Shown here piece by piece: positions 25,559 through 34,407 of a DNA stretch of 55,546 nucleotides. The position numbers were made by a program, and so were the translations under genes. Origin of the DNA: Deltaproteobacteria bacterium (lineage in GTDB: Bacteria; Myxococcota_A; Polyangia; Polyangiales; Houyiibacteriaceae); the NCBI GenBank assembly GCA_013151775.1, contig JAADHO010000355.1, positions 1 through 55,546 of the forward strand. Direction: 5' to 3'. Each line of letters begins with the position of its first letter. Within the stretch, counting starts at the first letter, position 1. A model generated the notes under the pieces. The model was not told where the DNA came from and ran no database searches. It worked only from the letters and a program-made list of their open reading frames with translations.

Positions 25559-26545
25559 CTACTCCTCCAGCTCGTCCTCGTCTTCGTCCCCGAGCTCGTC
25601 GTCCCCGAGCTCGTCTTCGTCTTCGTCCTCCAGCTCCTCGAGTTCGCGCGCCAGCCGTTCAGCCAAGGCGGAGGCGGGCCCCTCGGGTCGCGACGCTCGG
25701 CCCAGGGCGCTCGCGCCCACCGACTCCAGCGCGGCGCAAAGCTCACGCTCGGCGCCTGCCTCGTCGGCACGCGCGGCCAGCACGTGGGCCCTCACGATGC
25801 AGCGTGAGGCGAGCAGCGCCGCGTCCTGATCTTCAACGTCCGGGCCGAGCTTCTCGAGCGCCGCCTCGGGCTGCTCGCCCACCGCCAAGAGCAGGGCGCG
25901 GGTCGCCGTGAGCCACGCGCTGAGCACGGGATCGACGCCAGACTCCGGGACCGCGTCGAGGGCCTCGGCGGCGCCCTCCACGTCCCCCGACTCGACGCGG
26001 CAGGTGGCCAGCGTCTGGGCGCGCAGGGCCGCCGTGCGCGGATCGAGGCCGTGGGCGGGCGCGTCACTCAGCCACACCTCGAGCTGCTCGCTCAGACCGA
26101 AGGCGGTGAGCGGCGCGGCCAACATCAAGAGCAGCTGAACGTGCGACGTGGACGGGCGACCAGACCTGGGACGCGAGCGCCTCACCAGACGCGTGAGAGC
26201 GCTCAGGGATTGCTCGCGCACCATCTCGTCCTTCAGCCGATAGGCGAGCAGCAGCGCGCCGCGCATGCGACGCCGCCGCGCGGACGAGAGCAGCACCAGC
26301 GGAGTCGCTAGCGCGAGCCCCACGCCGGCGGCCCACAGACCGAGCTCCGGCGGAGTGAGTGGCAAGATGAAGATCGAGCACACGCGTGCCAGGGCCCCAA
26401 AGACCACGACCGTCATCGCCGCGGAGACGAAGGAGCGCAGCGCCATGCCGATGGAGAGCAGCCCCAAAGGGACGCCCATCATCAGCGCGCGCAAAACAGG
26501 GGCCACGACTCCGAGGAGCGTGGCGGCGGCCAGGGTCGGGAGCAT
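25559..26545 (-). CDS. Membrane protein with helical repeats and an acidic tail
   Basis: 328 residues. Two or three N-terminal membrane helices (about 1-90), a basic loop RRRRMRG, another hydrophobic stretch (LLLMLAAPLTAFGL), then helical hairpins that look TPR-like (TCRVESGDVEGAAEALDAVPE, RALLLAVGEQPEAALEKLG) and a final 40 residues of nearly only Glu, Asp, Leu and Gly (DELGDDELGDEDEDELEE). Function unknown. The acidic tail is repetitive at DNA level too. It lies 18 bp upstream of a TPR-like gene on the same strand and may be transcribed with it. Confidence 0.7.
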   Translation of the reverse strand: MLPTLAAATLLGVVAPVLRALMMGVPLGLLSIGMALRSFVSAAMTVVVFGALARVCSIFILPLTPPELGLWAAGVGLALATPLVLLSSARRRRMRGALLLAYRLKDEMVREQSLSALTRLVRRSRPRSGRPSTSHVQLLLMLAAPLTAFGLSEQLEVWLSDAPAHGLDPRTAALRAQTLATCRVESGDVEGAAEALDAVPESGVDPVLSAWLTATRALLLAVGEQPEAALEKLGPDVEDQDAALLASRCIVRAHVLAARADEAGAERELCAALESVGASALGRASRPEGPASALAERLARELEELEDEDEDELGDDELGDEDEDELEE

Positions 26546-26563
26546 GGCTCGATGGGTTCTGGC

Positions 26564-27208
26564 CTAGCGCCGCCCGCGCCCACGCCTGCGTCGCTGGGGT
26601 CGCGCCGCCTCGGCGGCCTGCTGAGCCAGCTCTTGCTCACGGGCGGCGATGCGCTGCCGCACCTCGATGTAGACGCGCTCCTGCTCACTCGCGCGGTCGA
26701 TGGCCGTGATCCGGGCGCGCGGCAGCTCGGTGGCGATCGCGCCCGCGTTGCCTTGGGCGAAGGCGAGCAGCTGCGACCAGGCCTCGCGCGCGTCACCCAA
26801 GCGTCCCGGGAGATTCTCCAGCACCTCGGCGGCGCCCTGCATGCCCCGCACCTGCCAGATAGGCTCACTCACGGCGCTGCCCATCTGAGCGGTGGCCTGA
26901 TACTCGGCCAGGGCCTCTTCACCGCTGCCCTTCGCGCGCAAAGCCACGGCGAGATAGTAGTGCGCCTCGGGCCGACCGGGCTCCAGACGCAGCGCCTCGC
27001 GCGCATCTACCTCCGCACCGTCGAAGTCACGCGCGACCAGCTTCTCGATGGAGTGACGCACGGCCTGCGCGTAGGGCGGAGCCGTGGGCGTGGGGTGCTC
27101 CTCGGCTGCGGGGGTCTCGGCGGCGGCGTCCTGCGCGGAGGCGCGAGGCGCGAGGGAGACGAGTGAGAACGCCAAGAGGGCGAAGAGGCAGAGGCGAAGG
27201 GAACTCAT
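26564..27208 (-). CDS. Exported TPR-type protein
   Basis: 214 residues with a cleavable signal peptide (MSSLRLCLFALLAFSLV...ASA) and about three helical repeats of TPR type (RDFDGAEVDAREALRLEPGRPEAHYYLAVAL, EEALAEYQATAQMG). The end is very basic (RPQRRRRGRGRR), so it may contact nucleic acid or a surface. A promoter with TTGAGC and TAGGCT 7 nt before the ATG fixes the start; the upstream open frame has no support. Confidence 0.75.
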   Translation of the reverse strand: MSSLRLCLFALLAFSLVSLAPRASAQDAAAETPAAEEHPTPTAPPYAQAVRHSIEKLVARDFDGAEVDAREALRLEPGRPEAHYYLAVALRAKGSGEEALAEYQATAQMGSAVSEPIWQVRGMQGAAEVLENLPGRLGDAREAWSQLLAFAQGNAGAIATELPRARITAIDRASEQERVYIEVRQRIAAREQELAQQAAEAARPQRRRRGRGRR

Positions 27209-27215
27209 GGAGTGG

Positions 27216-27244
27216 AGCCTACTCGATCCGGCCGCGACGCTCAA
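27216..27244 (-). promoter_or_regulatory. Sigma70-like promoter of the TPR gene, leaderless geometry
   Basis: On the minus strand TTGAGC (27244-27239), a 17-nt spacer and TAGGCT (27221-27216) end 7 nt before the ATG at 27208. Same -35 hexamer and spacer as the promoter at 3277-3305. Confidence 0.6.
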
Positions 27245-27284
27245 AACCGATGGCGCCGACCACGGACACGGGCCGACCCGCGGC

Positions 27285-27902
27285 TCAGCCGCGACGGAAG
27301 GCGTAGTAGAAGGAGAGCACTCGGCGCACGTAGCGTCGCGTCTCGTCGTAGGGGGGCACGCCTCGATAGCGTGTGACGGCGCCGCCGCCCGCGTTGTAGG
27401 CGGCCACCGTGAGCACGAGATCGCCGTTGAAGCGGTTGGCGAGGACGCGCAGGTAGCGCGCGCCACCGAGGATGTTCTGGCGCGGATCGAAGGGCGCGGT
27501 CACGCCCATGCTCGCGGCCGTGCGCGGCATCAACTGCATCAGGCCCATCGCGCCATCGCCGCTGACCACGTCGGGCACGAAGTCGCTCTCCACCTTGATC
27601 ACGGCGCGCAGAAACGCCTCCGGCAGCTGATACAGGCGCGCGGCCTCGCGGATGTGAGCGTTGTAGAGGGCGTAGCGGTTCGGATCGCGCGACGCTGCGG
27701 AGACGCGTCGCGGCGTGACGCCGGGCCTGCTCGCGCGCGGGCGCCTGCGCTCCCGCACGATCACCACGCAGCGCTGCCCCGCGGGCCGCACATTGGTGAA
27801 GGTCAGCCCTCCGGAGGCGTCCGTGCAGCGGTACATGTCGGCGCGCGCACCCAAGGGAGCGAGCGAAACGAGCGCGAGCGTGAGCGTGAAGCGGAGACGC
27901 AC
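27285..27902 (-). CDS. Lytic transglycosylase (SLT fold) with N-terminal DUF4124-like domain
   Basis: 205 residues from GTG 27902, which begins a signal peptide (VRLRFTLTLALVSLAPLGARA) and lies 6 nt after TACACT. Mature N-terminus MYRCTDASGGLTFTNVRP matches the short DUF4124 module. Then the SLT lysozyme-like domain: AVIKVESDF with the catalytic Glu, GAMGLMQLMP, NILGGARYL, AAYNAGGGAV and YVRRV. It cleaves the MurNAc-GlcNAc bond in peptidoglycan, releasing the anhydro product, in the periplasm. Complete. Confidence 0.92.
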   Translation of the reverse strand: MRLRFTLTLALVSLAPLGARADMYRCTDASGGLTFTNVRPAGQRCVVIVRERRRPRASRPGVTPRRVSAASRDPNRYALYNAHIREAARLYQLPEAFLRAVIKVESDFVPDVVSGDGAMGLMQLMPRTAASMGVTAPFDPRQNILGGARYLRVLANRFNGDLVLTVAAYNAGGGAVTRYRGVPPYDETRRYVRRVLSFYYAFRRG

Positions 27903-27908
27903 GCATGC

Positions 27909-27914
27909 AGTGTA
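27909..27914 (-). promoter_or_regulatory. -10 box TACACT of the transglycosylase gene
   Basis: TACACT on the minus strand ends 6 nt before the GTG at 27902; identical to the -10 at 3277-3282. A -35 is not clear. Confidence 0.5.
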
Positions 27915-28064
27915 GGCCGAGGTGCGCGGGCGGGCCAGAAACGCGCCCATGGGCACGAGCAGCGCTCCGGGAAAACGCACATGGCGACTCATTGAGGTCG
28001 TGGAGTCGAGCGGCGCATGGACGAACAGGTTGTGAGCCCATCGCGCCTTCGGCAGGATGCTCGC

Positions 28065-29726
28065 ATGAGACCAGCCTCCGCCACCCACCTCCGCTGGGGA
28101 CTCTGTCTCCTCGCCTTCACACTCACGCTCTCCGGTTGCGGCGGCGAGCAGGCCGAATCGGACGCGGGACCAGAGCCGGACGCGGGGCCACGGGCTGACG
28201 CCGGAGACGCCGGAGCGCCTGATGCGGGGACGCCTCCGGACGCCGGGCCCTCAGGGGACGCCTCGGCGCCAGACTCGGGGACGCCCATCGGTCCATCGGA
28301 CGACCGAGATCTCGACGGCTTCGACACCAGCGTCGACTGCGACGACGCCGACCGCCGCGTCTACCCCAGCACCCAGCGAGCCTGCACGGCCGCCTGCGGC
28401 ACGGGCGTTCAGACCTGCGGTGCGGACGGCACCTACAGCGAATGCTCATGCGATCCGCTGTGTGAAGCCATCGGCACCGGACGCTGTTACTACATCTCCG
28501 GCGCCTCGGGCGACGACACCAACCCGGGGACGTTCGATCAACCTTGGGCGACCGCGCTCAACCTCAACTACTACTACCGACCTCCCTCGACCCACGTCGT
28601 CCTACAACCGGGAGACGTGGTCTACTTCCTCGAAGGCAGCTACTTCAGCCCCTACGCGTGCTGCGACGGAGACGCAGATCAGGGAATCTACCTCAGAGGT
28701 ATCGACGGCACGGCGGAGGCGTCTATCACCATCCGCTCCTACCCGGGTCAGGCCGTCGACCTGACGGCGGAGACCTGGGACGTCATGCGCTTCTTTGGTG
28801 TGTCCTACCTGCGGATTCAGGGCTTCGACGTGCACGGCGGCTTCGGTGCCGGGCTGCGCGTGTCGGGCGACAACCTCGAGTTTCGGGACATGCGAATTCA
28901 CGACGTCGACGGTCTCGGCAGGAACAACACCTCCGGAGTCGTGTTTCTCGGAGCTACAAATGTCGACTTTCACCACAACGAACTATTCGATAACTACGAT
29001 CGTACGCTCGCAGCTGAGCGCAGGGACCACAAACAAAATATAATCGCCTTTCGTGGCGGCAACATTCGCATACATCACAACGAGATCTACCAGACGTCGT
29101 CAGATCCTCAGATCGTAAACTCTGGCGTTCTCTACAAGCATATGGCGCAGCTTGAGGGCAGCAGCTTCGAGCTCGACCACAACGTCTTCCGAAACCTCGC
29201 GGGCTTCTGGGCGGGCTCTGGCACACCGAGGACGCACATTCACCACAACCTCGTGATCGACGCGGGGCGGCTGCGGGTCGCGAACTTCGGCGGCCCCACG
29301 CAAAACAGCGACGTGGTGATCGACTTCAACACCATGGTCGGCGTCGAGGCGCTGTCCTACAACCCAAACCTAGATCCTGCCCCAGGCCCCTTCAGCTACC
29401 AGAACAACATCGTGATCGGCGCCAGCGAGAGCTACTCGGGCGACGGCGCCTTCAGCATCATCGGCACCTATCTCGGAAGGGACGTCTACGATCTGGTCGT
29501 GCCCACCGGCACGCTCTCCTTTGGCTCGAACTGCTACTACAACCCGAACACCGGACTGCGCTTCGGACTCTTCGCGGCGCTAGACGCTGGCGACTGGTAC
29601 GACCTCGCGGGTTGGCAAGCGCTGGGCTACGACGTCGACTCGATCTTCGCCGACCCGATGTTGGACGCGAGCTACGCGCCCGAGAACCCCGACTGCGCGA
29701 TGGCGGGCCACCTCGCCGGTCCCTGA
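28065..29726 (+). CDS. Parallel beta-helix lipoprotein
   Basis: 553 residues. Lipobox LTLSGC, Asp-Ala-Gly-Pro linker, a Cys module (YPSTQRACTAACGTGVQTC) and then a right-handed beta-helix of the pectate-lyase/DUF1565 type: GASGDDTNPGTFDQPWATAL at its start, FLEGSYFSP, and repeated His-His-Asn-x turns (FHHNELFDN, IHHNEIYQT, IHHNLVIDAG). These fold enzymes and adhesins that bind or cut polysaccharide; a catalytic site is not certain. Between about 28,960 and 29,130 codons are unusually AT-rich relative to the rest, which may reflect recombination with a foreign allele. ATG 28065 starts the signal peptide. Confidence 0.85.
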   Translation: MRPASATHLRWGLCLLAFTLTLSGCGGEQAESDAGPEPDAGPRADAGDAGAPDAGTPPDAGPSGDASAPDSGTPIGPSDDRDLDGFDTSVDCDDADRRVYPSTQRACTAACGTGVQTCGADGTYSECSCDPLCEAIGTGRCYYISGASGDDTNPGTFDQPWATALNLNYYYRPPSTHVVLQPGDVVYFLEGSYFSPYACCDGDADQGIYLRGIDGTAEASITIRSYPGQAVDLTAETWDVMRFFGVSYLRIQGFDVHGGFGAGLRVSGDNLEFRDMRIHDVDGLGRNNTSGVVFLGATNVDFHHNELFDNYDRTLAAERRDHKQNIIAFRGGNIRIHHNEIYQTSSDPQIVNSGVLYKHMAQLEGSSFELDHNVFRNLAGFWAGSGTPRTHIHHNLVIDAGRLRVANFGGPTQNSDVVIDFNTMVGVEALSYNPNLDPAPGPFSYQNNIVIGASESYSGDGAFSIIGTYLGRDVYDLVVPTGTLSFGSNCYYNPNTGLRFGLFAALDAGDWYDLAGWQALGYDVDSIFADPMLDASYAPENPDCAMAGHLAGP

Positions 29727-29784
29727 ATCACGACCTGTTCGCCAGCGCGCGAAGGCCTGAGCGCGGGCGATCCCGAGGACGCCG

Positions 29785-31128
29785 TCAGATCAGCAGGCTG
29801 GCGCAGCCGAGCTGTACGTCGAGGCCGGTGTCGGGTTCTGCGAGGGTCGCCTGTGCGGCATCGCAGGAGGTGGGGCAGAGGATGACCTGGGTCGGAGCCG
29901 TGGGGTCGTCGTAGTACCAGCCGCCCATCACGTCGCAAGCGGAGGCGTCGACGCGCTTGGGCAGGTAGGTGGCGTCGGCGCTCGAGCGCACGATCACGTT
30001 CACCAGCGCCGGGTCGAAGGTCATGCCCGCGGGAGGCGGCGGGATGGTCACGTTGCAGTCGATGCGCGAGGTGCGCGTGACGGCCGTGGCCACGGCGTCG
30101 AAGAAGGGACCCCAGGCCGCAGAGCCGTCGCAGATCTGCGCGCGCACGCCGCCCGTGCGCCGGACCAGCTCGGTGTAGGTCTGGCCGGAGGCGGGGGGAC
30201 GTGACCCGCCCGGGTAGGTGCAGGTGACGCTCGGATCGGTCTCGGAACCCCAGCCGTAGAGGGCGTTGAAGGTGTAGCCGTCGAAGAGAGGCGCGTAGGT
30301 CGCCGAGAGCAGGCCGGGGCCGAGCTCGCGCGAGTTGAAGGGGTTGGGACCGCCCGGGAAGTCCTCGAGGGAGCTGGTCGTGAGCGGCGGATCGCCCGCG
30401 TTGCAGGGTGAGCCGCGAGGCAGGTCGCAGGTCCGGGAGTTGTCGTCCGTGACTACGACGAGCGTCTTGGTGGCGTCGGCGCGCAGCAGCGGCAGCCAGG
30501 GATCCGAGCCGCGATCGTCGGTGGCGAGGTAGCCGGTGGTCTGACCGAGGGTGCCCAGGATCTGTTCGATGGGCTGGGTGCTGCGGATGTCGACCTCAAC
30601 CTGGAAGAAGCGGGGCCCGTCGCCGCAGCTCGCGTCTCCCGCGAGGGGCGCCGGGATGCAGACCCCGAATCTGTCGCGACCGCCCACGGTGATGCGTCCC
30701 GAGCCGCGCAGAGCCAGCATGATCACGCGATAGTCGATGCCGCTGGCGCCGATCAGCGCCGCGAAGTTGTTGAGCCCCGCGTTCACCTCGGTGATGGCCG
30801 GCTCCATGCTGACGGAGTTGTCGACCACCCAGATGATGTCGACGGGCAGGCGCTCCACAGTGGCCGCGACCACGGCCGAGGCGCAGGCGGCGTCCGGATC
30901 GAGGCGCGCGTCACGCGGGCCGACGTCGCGAGGAGGCGGCCGCGAGTCGAAGGGCACTGCGGTGTCCGCGATGTCGCCGTCTCCCATGCCCCCATCTCCG
31001 ATACCCGTGTCGCCCGCGCCCGTGTCGGTGACCCCGGTGTCGCGAGTCGGGTTGCGGTTTCCAGCGGCGCAAGCGACGACGAGCGTCGACATGGCGGCGA
31101 GCGAGGTGGCGAAGACGGCGAGGCGCAT
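29785..31128 (-). CDS. VWA-domain lipoprotein
   Basis: 447 residues. Signal peptide and lipobox STLVVAC, a linker built of TDTG/GDTG-like repeats, then a von Willebrand A domain with intact metal site (VDIIWVVDNSVSM). Further parts resemble the 15669-16868 protein (LVVVTDDNSRTC, cysteine-spaced segments) and it ends in VQLGCASLLI. Probably displayed on the outer membrane and involved in adhesion or binding. The ATG is 6 nt after a TATGAT box. Confidence 0.88.
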   Translation of the reverse strand: MRLAVFATSLAAMSTLVVACAAGNRNPTRDTGVTDTGAGDTGIGDGGMGDGDIADTAVPFDSRPPPRDVGPRDARLDPDAACASAVVAATVERLPVDIIWVVDNSVSMEPAITEVNAGLNNFAALIGASGIDYRVIMLALRGSGRITVGGRDRFGVCIPAPLAGDASCGDGPRFFQVEVDIRSTQPIEQILGTLGQTTGYLATDDRGSDPWLPLLRADATKTLVVVTDDNSRTCDLPRGSPCNAGDPPLTTSSLEDFPGGPNPFNSRELGPGLLSATYAPLFDGYTFNALYGWGSETDPSVTCTYPGGSRPPASGQTYTELVRRTGGVRAQICDGSAAWGPFFDAVATAVTRTSRIDCNVTIPPPPAGMTFDPALVNVIVRSSADATYLPKRVDASACDVMGGWYYDDPTAPTQVILCPTSCDAAQATLAEPDTGLDVQLGCASLLI

Positions 31129-31134
31129 GGATGC

Positions 31135-31140
31135 ATCATA
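31135..31140 (-). promoter_or_regulatory. -10 box TATGAT of the second VWA lipoprotein gene
   Basis: TATGAT on the minus strand (31140-31135), one base off the -10 consensus, ends 6 nt before the ATG at 31128. Confidence 0.55.
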
Positions 31141-31173
31141 GTGCAGATCGCGTCCGTCTGGGGTGCTCGCGTG

Positions 31174-31578
31174 TCAGTTGGCGCGCACCACGCGCGTCGC
31201 GCCATGCGCCTCGAGCCAGTCGGCCACCCGCGCCACCAGCGAACCGAGCAGGACGAGGTCGCCCCCTTCGACGCTGGCGCCGCAACCGAGGGCCTTCTTC
31301 ATCTTCTTCGCCAGCAGCCTGAGTTCGCCACCCAGGCCCGAGATGCGGGTGACGGTCTTGCCGCCACGTCCCTTGGTCTCGCGTCGCACGACGATCTTGC
31401 CGCCGGGCGTGGCGCTGACAACGCCCGCGGCCGCGACTCCGGAAGCGCTCTCGACCGCGATCGGCGCCTCCGGGGCTGCAGGCAGCGCGTCACGCAGCTT
31501 CGCCAAGGCGCCAAAGGGATTGTTCAGCGCCTCAGGCGCGCTTGGGGTCGACTCGGGCTGACGACGTCGCTTGGCCAT
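31174..31578 (-). CDS. SUI1/YciH-family translation-initiation-like factor
   Basis: 134 residues. The C-terminal 75 residues are a SUI1 (eIF1) fold: VVRRETKGRGGKTVTRISGL, LRLLAKKMKKALGCGASVEGGDLVLLGS. The bacterial relatives (YciH) bind the 30S subunit and influence start-site selection. The N-terminal 50 residues are a Pro/Ala-rich extension. Start ATG 31578 is supported by TATGCT 5 nt upstream. Longer overlapping frames are not supported. The abundance of apparent leaderless genes in this window makes an initiation factor here worth noting, but there is no direct link. Confidence 0.88.
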   Translation of the reverse strand: MAKRRRQPESTPSAPEALNNPFGALAKLRDALPAAPEAPIAVESASGVAAAGVVSATPGGKIVVRRETKGRGGKTVTRISGLGGELRLLAKKMKKALGCGASVEGGDLVLLGSLVARVADWLEAHGATRVVRAN

Positions 31579-31583
31579 GCCAG

Positions 31584-31589
31584 AGCATA
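31584..31589 (-). promoter_or_regulatory. -10 box TATGCT of the SUI1-type gene
   Basis: TATGCT on the minus strand (31589-31584) ends 5 nt before the ATG at 31578. Confidence 0.45.
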
Positions 31590-31616
31590 GGGACTCGGGG
31601 ACGGCGGGCCAGCGGC

Positions 31617-32507
31617 CTAGGGCATCAGCGCCCAGGGGGTGAGGTGGTCGCGGTTCAGGCGGTAGGCGCCGTCGCCCTTGACGGCGTGGCGACGACACAA
31701 GACACGAGTGCAGACGCGGTCGCGCGTGATGGCGAGCAGCCCCTTGGTCGAGCCATCCGCGAGGTCGACAGGCGCCAAGCAGAACTCTTCGTGTTCGCCG
31801 GTGGAGGCGGCGCGCAGCAGGCCCCTGAAACGCCGCCTGGACCACAGGCCCGCCCCGATCAGAGCCAGCCCACCGAAGAGCAAGAAGCCGAGGCCCAGCG
31901 CCATCGGCAGCGGCTCGGCGCCGTGAACGAGGGCGTATGGCTCGCGGCCGGTCAGAGGCCGAAAGCGCGGCGCCGCCAAGGCGATGGACGCGGCAGAGAG
32001 CGCCGCCAGACCGAGGACACCGGCGCCGAGGCGCAACATCAGGCTCGGAACATCCATCAGCGCGGGGTGCTGCTCCGCCCGGGAGAAGCGCGTGAGCGTG
32101 GCGAGCCAGGCCAGACCGAAACCCGCACCGAGCGCGCCCGAGGCCGGAGAGAACACGATGGCGCCGAAGAGCGCGTAGCCCATCAGCTGAGCGTAGCTCT
32201 CGACGCCCATGGCGCTCGGCCCCGCGAGCACGGCGACCACCGGCGCGTTCAGCGCGCCGAAGAAGGCGGCTACGGCGAGCACCCCTAGGAAGTGTCGTCG
32301 CTTGGGCGCGCCGAGGCGCAGAAACACCAGCAAGGACGCGAAGAAGGCGGTGCTGATGGCGCCCGCGAGCGGGAGCTGCCACTTCACGGGGTTCACCTGC
32401 ATCACGATGAGCCCACCCGCGACGGCCGAGAAGAGAGGCACCACCACGAACATCCGCAGGCGTACGCGCCGCAGGATCAGCTCACGTGTCGGACGATGGC
32501 GGGTCAT
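31617..32507 (-). CDS. Polytopic membrane protein, function unknown
   Basis: 296 residues with about six membrane helices (for example MFVVVPLFSAVAGGLIVMQV, LPLAGAISTAFFASLLVFL, HFLGVLAVAAFFGALNAPVV, LMLRLGAGVLGLAALSAASI, LGLGFLLFGGLALIGAGLW) and a soluble C-terminus of about 65 residues (HEEFCLAPVDLADGSTKGLLAITRDRVC...). No family recognised. Its start codon and upstream region form one copy of a 130-bp direct repeat (32500-32629), with an AAGGAG site 7 nt before the ATG inside it. Upstream on the same strand are the genes at 34339-35428, from which it was separated by an insertion. Confidence 0.75.
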   Translation of the reverse strand: MTRHRPTRELILRRVRLRMFVVVPLFSAVAGGLIVMQVNPVKWQLPLAGAISTAFFASLLVFLRLGAPKRRHFLGVLAVAAFFGALNAPVVAVLAGPSAMGVESYAQLMGYALFGAIVFSPASGALGAGFGLAWLATLTRFSRAEQHPALMDVPSLMLRLGAGVLGLAALSAASIALAAPRFRPLTGREPYALVHGAEPLPMALGLGFLLFGGLALIGAGLWSRRRFRGLLRAASTGEHEEFCLAPVDLADGSTKGLLAITRDRVCTRVLCRRHAVKGDGAYRLNRDHLTPWALMP

Positions 32508-32629
32508 GCGTCTTCTCCTTTCCGCTTCATTCTACCTCAGGAGCTTCGGTCGTCTTCCCGTCAGGCTGAGTTTCTGTCGCCAGCCACTCCTTTGGACACG
32601 TCGCCGTCCGCTCCACCCTGCTGGGGATC
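32500..32629. repeat. Direct repeat c, left copy, 130 bp
   Basis: 127 of 130 bases match 34278-34407 in the same orientation. This copy contains the ATG and Shine-Dalgarno of the leftward gene at 31617-32507 and a truncated piece of the 3' end of the gene at 34339-34614. The two copies enclose 1,648 bp with the lipoprotein gene 32693-34276. Confidence 0.95.
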
Positions 32630-32692
32630 ATCAACTGCAAGAGACATGTAAAATCCATTGCCGAGGACTGTCTGGGAACATACCATGGGCTC

Positions 32693-34276
32693 ATGGAACA
32701 CGGTATTCTGCTCGCAACGCGCCTTGTGCTCATCTTATCTAGCATCCTGTTGGCTGGATGCGGGAGCCCACGGAACTCCGGACCTGGCGCCAGCTTTGGA
32801 GCTACATGTGTGGCGTCGACAGACTGTGAATCGGGACTGTGCGTGACCGCCGGGGCATCGCGCTTCTGTTCGAAACGGTGCAACTCTGATTGTGATTGCA
32901 GCGGCTCTTTCGTCTGCGTGAGCGCGGGGGCTGATCGTGTTTGCGGTCCCGGCACGAACACTTGCGGTGCTCCGCCACCTGATGCGGGAACGGCGCCCGA
33001 TGCGGGTCCGCCGGATACCGGTGTCGAAGCGCCGCCGAGCCTTGGCTTCGATCCATCGAACCTCAACGGTTGGATCCATGGGCAGAGTCTGGGCACGGAC
33101 CAAGATGTCCTCATCGGATGTCCATCGTGCCGCTGTCGCAGCGCCTACTTCAACACGGACACTGGCGAAGCCATGTGTCTGAATAGGCGGTCGGAAGAGA
33201 CGATATTGGACGTGCCATTCCATGTTGTGATGCAGCCTGGAGCACCCGTTCCGGCCGATTCTCTCGGGGTGTTCCTCGTCAACAGCCTAACTATCCAAGA
33301 TGGAGGAACGATCGCCTTCAACGGTGACCGTCCGGGCGTACTGGTCGCCATGGAGCACATCACGGTCACGGACGGCAAAATCGTTGCCAACGCCGGTGGT
33401 TGGGTGTTTCCTGACCTCGCCTCTGGAGCCCAACGAGGCTTTGGGCCGGGAGGCGGTGGATTCTCCACAGCGGTTCGCCCGAGTGGTGGGGCCGGCGGTG
33501 GGGCCGGCGGCAGTTTCTGCTCGGGCGGAGGCCTCGGCGCAAGCATGACGGTCGGCGCCGGGGCTACATACGGCAGCGTGAGTTGCTCCCCGCTCCTCGG
33601 TGGGTCGACCGGTGCAACCCCGGGCGGCATCGGCTCTGGCGACGGTGGCGACGGTGGCGGAGCTCTCCAACTCGTCGCTGGCACGAAGATCGAGATCGGG
33701 TCAGCTGGCGTGGTAGTCGCAAACGGCCACAACGGTGGAGGCTCGAGCGTGGGCTCCGGCGGTGGCAGCGGCGGGGCTCTTCTGCTGGAGGCTCCAACTG
33801 TGGTGATCGGCGGGCAGCTCAGCGCCAATGGCGACCGAGGAGGCACACGCTTGGGTGGTGCGGGCGCATATGACGAATTCCAGGCCGGCAACGGAACGGA
33901 GGATTCGTCAGCCTACGGTGGTGGAGGCGGAGGCATCGGCCGGATCAGAATCAATACCGACCCGAGTGGCTACATGGCGGCCATCGACTCACTCATCTCA
34001 CCGTTTCTCGCCACAGGATGCACGACGTTGGGTCGGCTACAGCCCAGATCCAGCCCACCGCCCACCGCGACCTGTTCTGGAGTGACCCTTGCCAGCGACT
34101 CCTGCGGTGCATGCCTGGGAGAGCAATGTTGCGCGCGACTGCAAGCATGTGAGGGTTCTGCACTCTGCCAAACGTGTCGCACGTCGGCTACGCCAGGCCC
34201 GGCCTGTGGAACGGACGCTCTCGTGTTGGCTGTGCAGACTTGCCAAGACGACCGTTGCCCGGGCGCCTGTCGCTAG
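32693..34276 (+). CDS. Large Cys-rich, Gly-rich lipoprotein (cargo between 130-bp direct repeats)
   Basis: 527 residues. Signal peptide and lipobox SILLAGC, N-terminal cysteine module (FGATCVASTDCESGLCVT, CSKRCNSDCDCSG), Asp-Ala-Gly-Pro linker, then a long Gly-rich region with beta-helix-like repeats (SGGAGGGAGGS, GGGGGGIGRIRIN) and a C-terminal cysteine cluster (CGACLGEQCCARLQACEG). Such proteins are myxobacterial surface lipoproteins of unknown function. Opposite in orientation to both neighbours; noticeably lower GC and more AT-ending codons than they have. The TAG at 34274-34276 ends one base before the right repeat, so this is a compact inserted unit. Confidence 0.82.
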   Translation: MEHGILLATRLVLILSSILLAGCGSPRNSGPGASFGATCVASTDCESGLCVTAGASRFCSKRCNSDCDCSGSFVCVSAGADRVCGPGTNTCGAPPPDAGTAPDAGPPDTGVEAPPSLGFDPSNLNGWIHGQSLGTDQDVLIGCPSCRCRSAYFNTDTGEAMCLNRRSEETILDVPFHVVMQPGAPVPADSLGVFLVNSLTIQDGGTIAFNGDRPGVLVAMEHITVTDGKIVANAGGWVFPDLASGAQRGFGPGGGGFSTAVRPSGGAGGGAGGSFCSGGGLGASMTVGAGATYGSVSCSPLLGGSTGATPGGIGSGDGGDGGGALQLVAGTKIEIGSAGVVVANGHNGGGSSVGSGGGSGGALLLEAPTVVIGGQLSANGDRGGTRLGGAGAYDEFQAGNGTEDSSAYGGGGGGIGRIRINTDPSGYMAAIDSLISPFLATGCTTLGRLQPRSSPPPTATCSGVTLASDSCGACLGEQCCARLQACEGSALCQTCRTSATPGPACGTDALVLAVQTCQDDRCPGACR

Positions 34277-34277
34277 C

Positions 34278-34407
34278 CGGGTCATGCGTCTTCTCCTTTC
34301 AGTTTCATTCTACCTCAGGAGCTTCGGTCGTCTTCCCGTCAGGCTGAGTTTCTGTCGCCAGCCACTCCTTTGGACACGTCGCCGTCCGCTCCGCCCTGCT
34401 GGGGATC
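34278..34407. repeat. Direct repeat c, right copy, 130 bp
   Basis: Same orientation as 32500-32629, three mismatches. It includes the 3' end of the leftward gene at 34339-34614 with its stop codon, and, at its left, a promoter/start-region copy for which the coding sequence has been replaced by the inserted lipoprotein gene. Confidence 0.95.
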
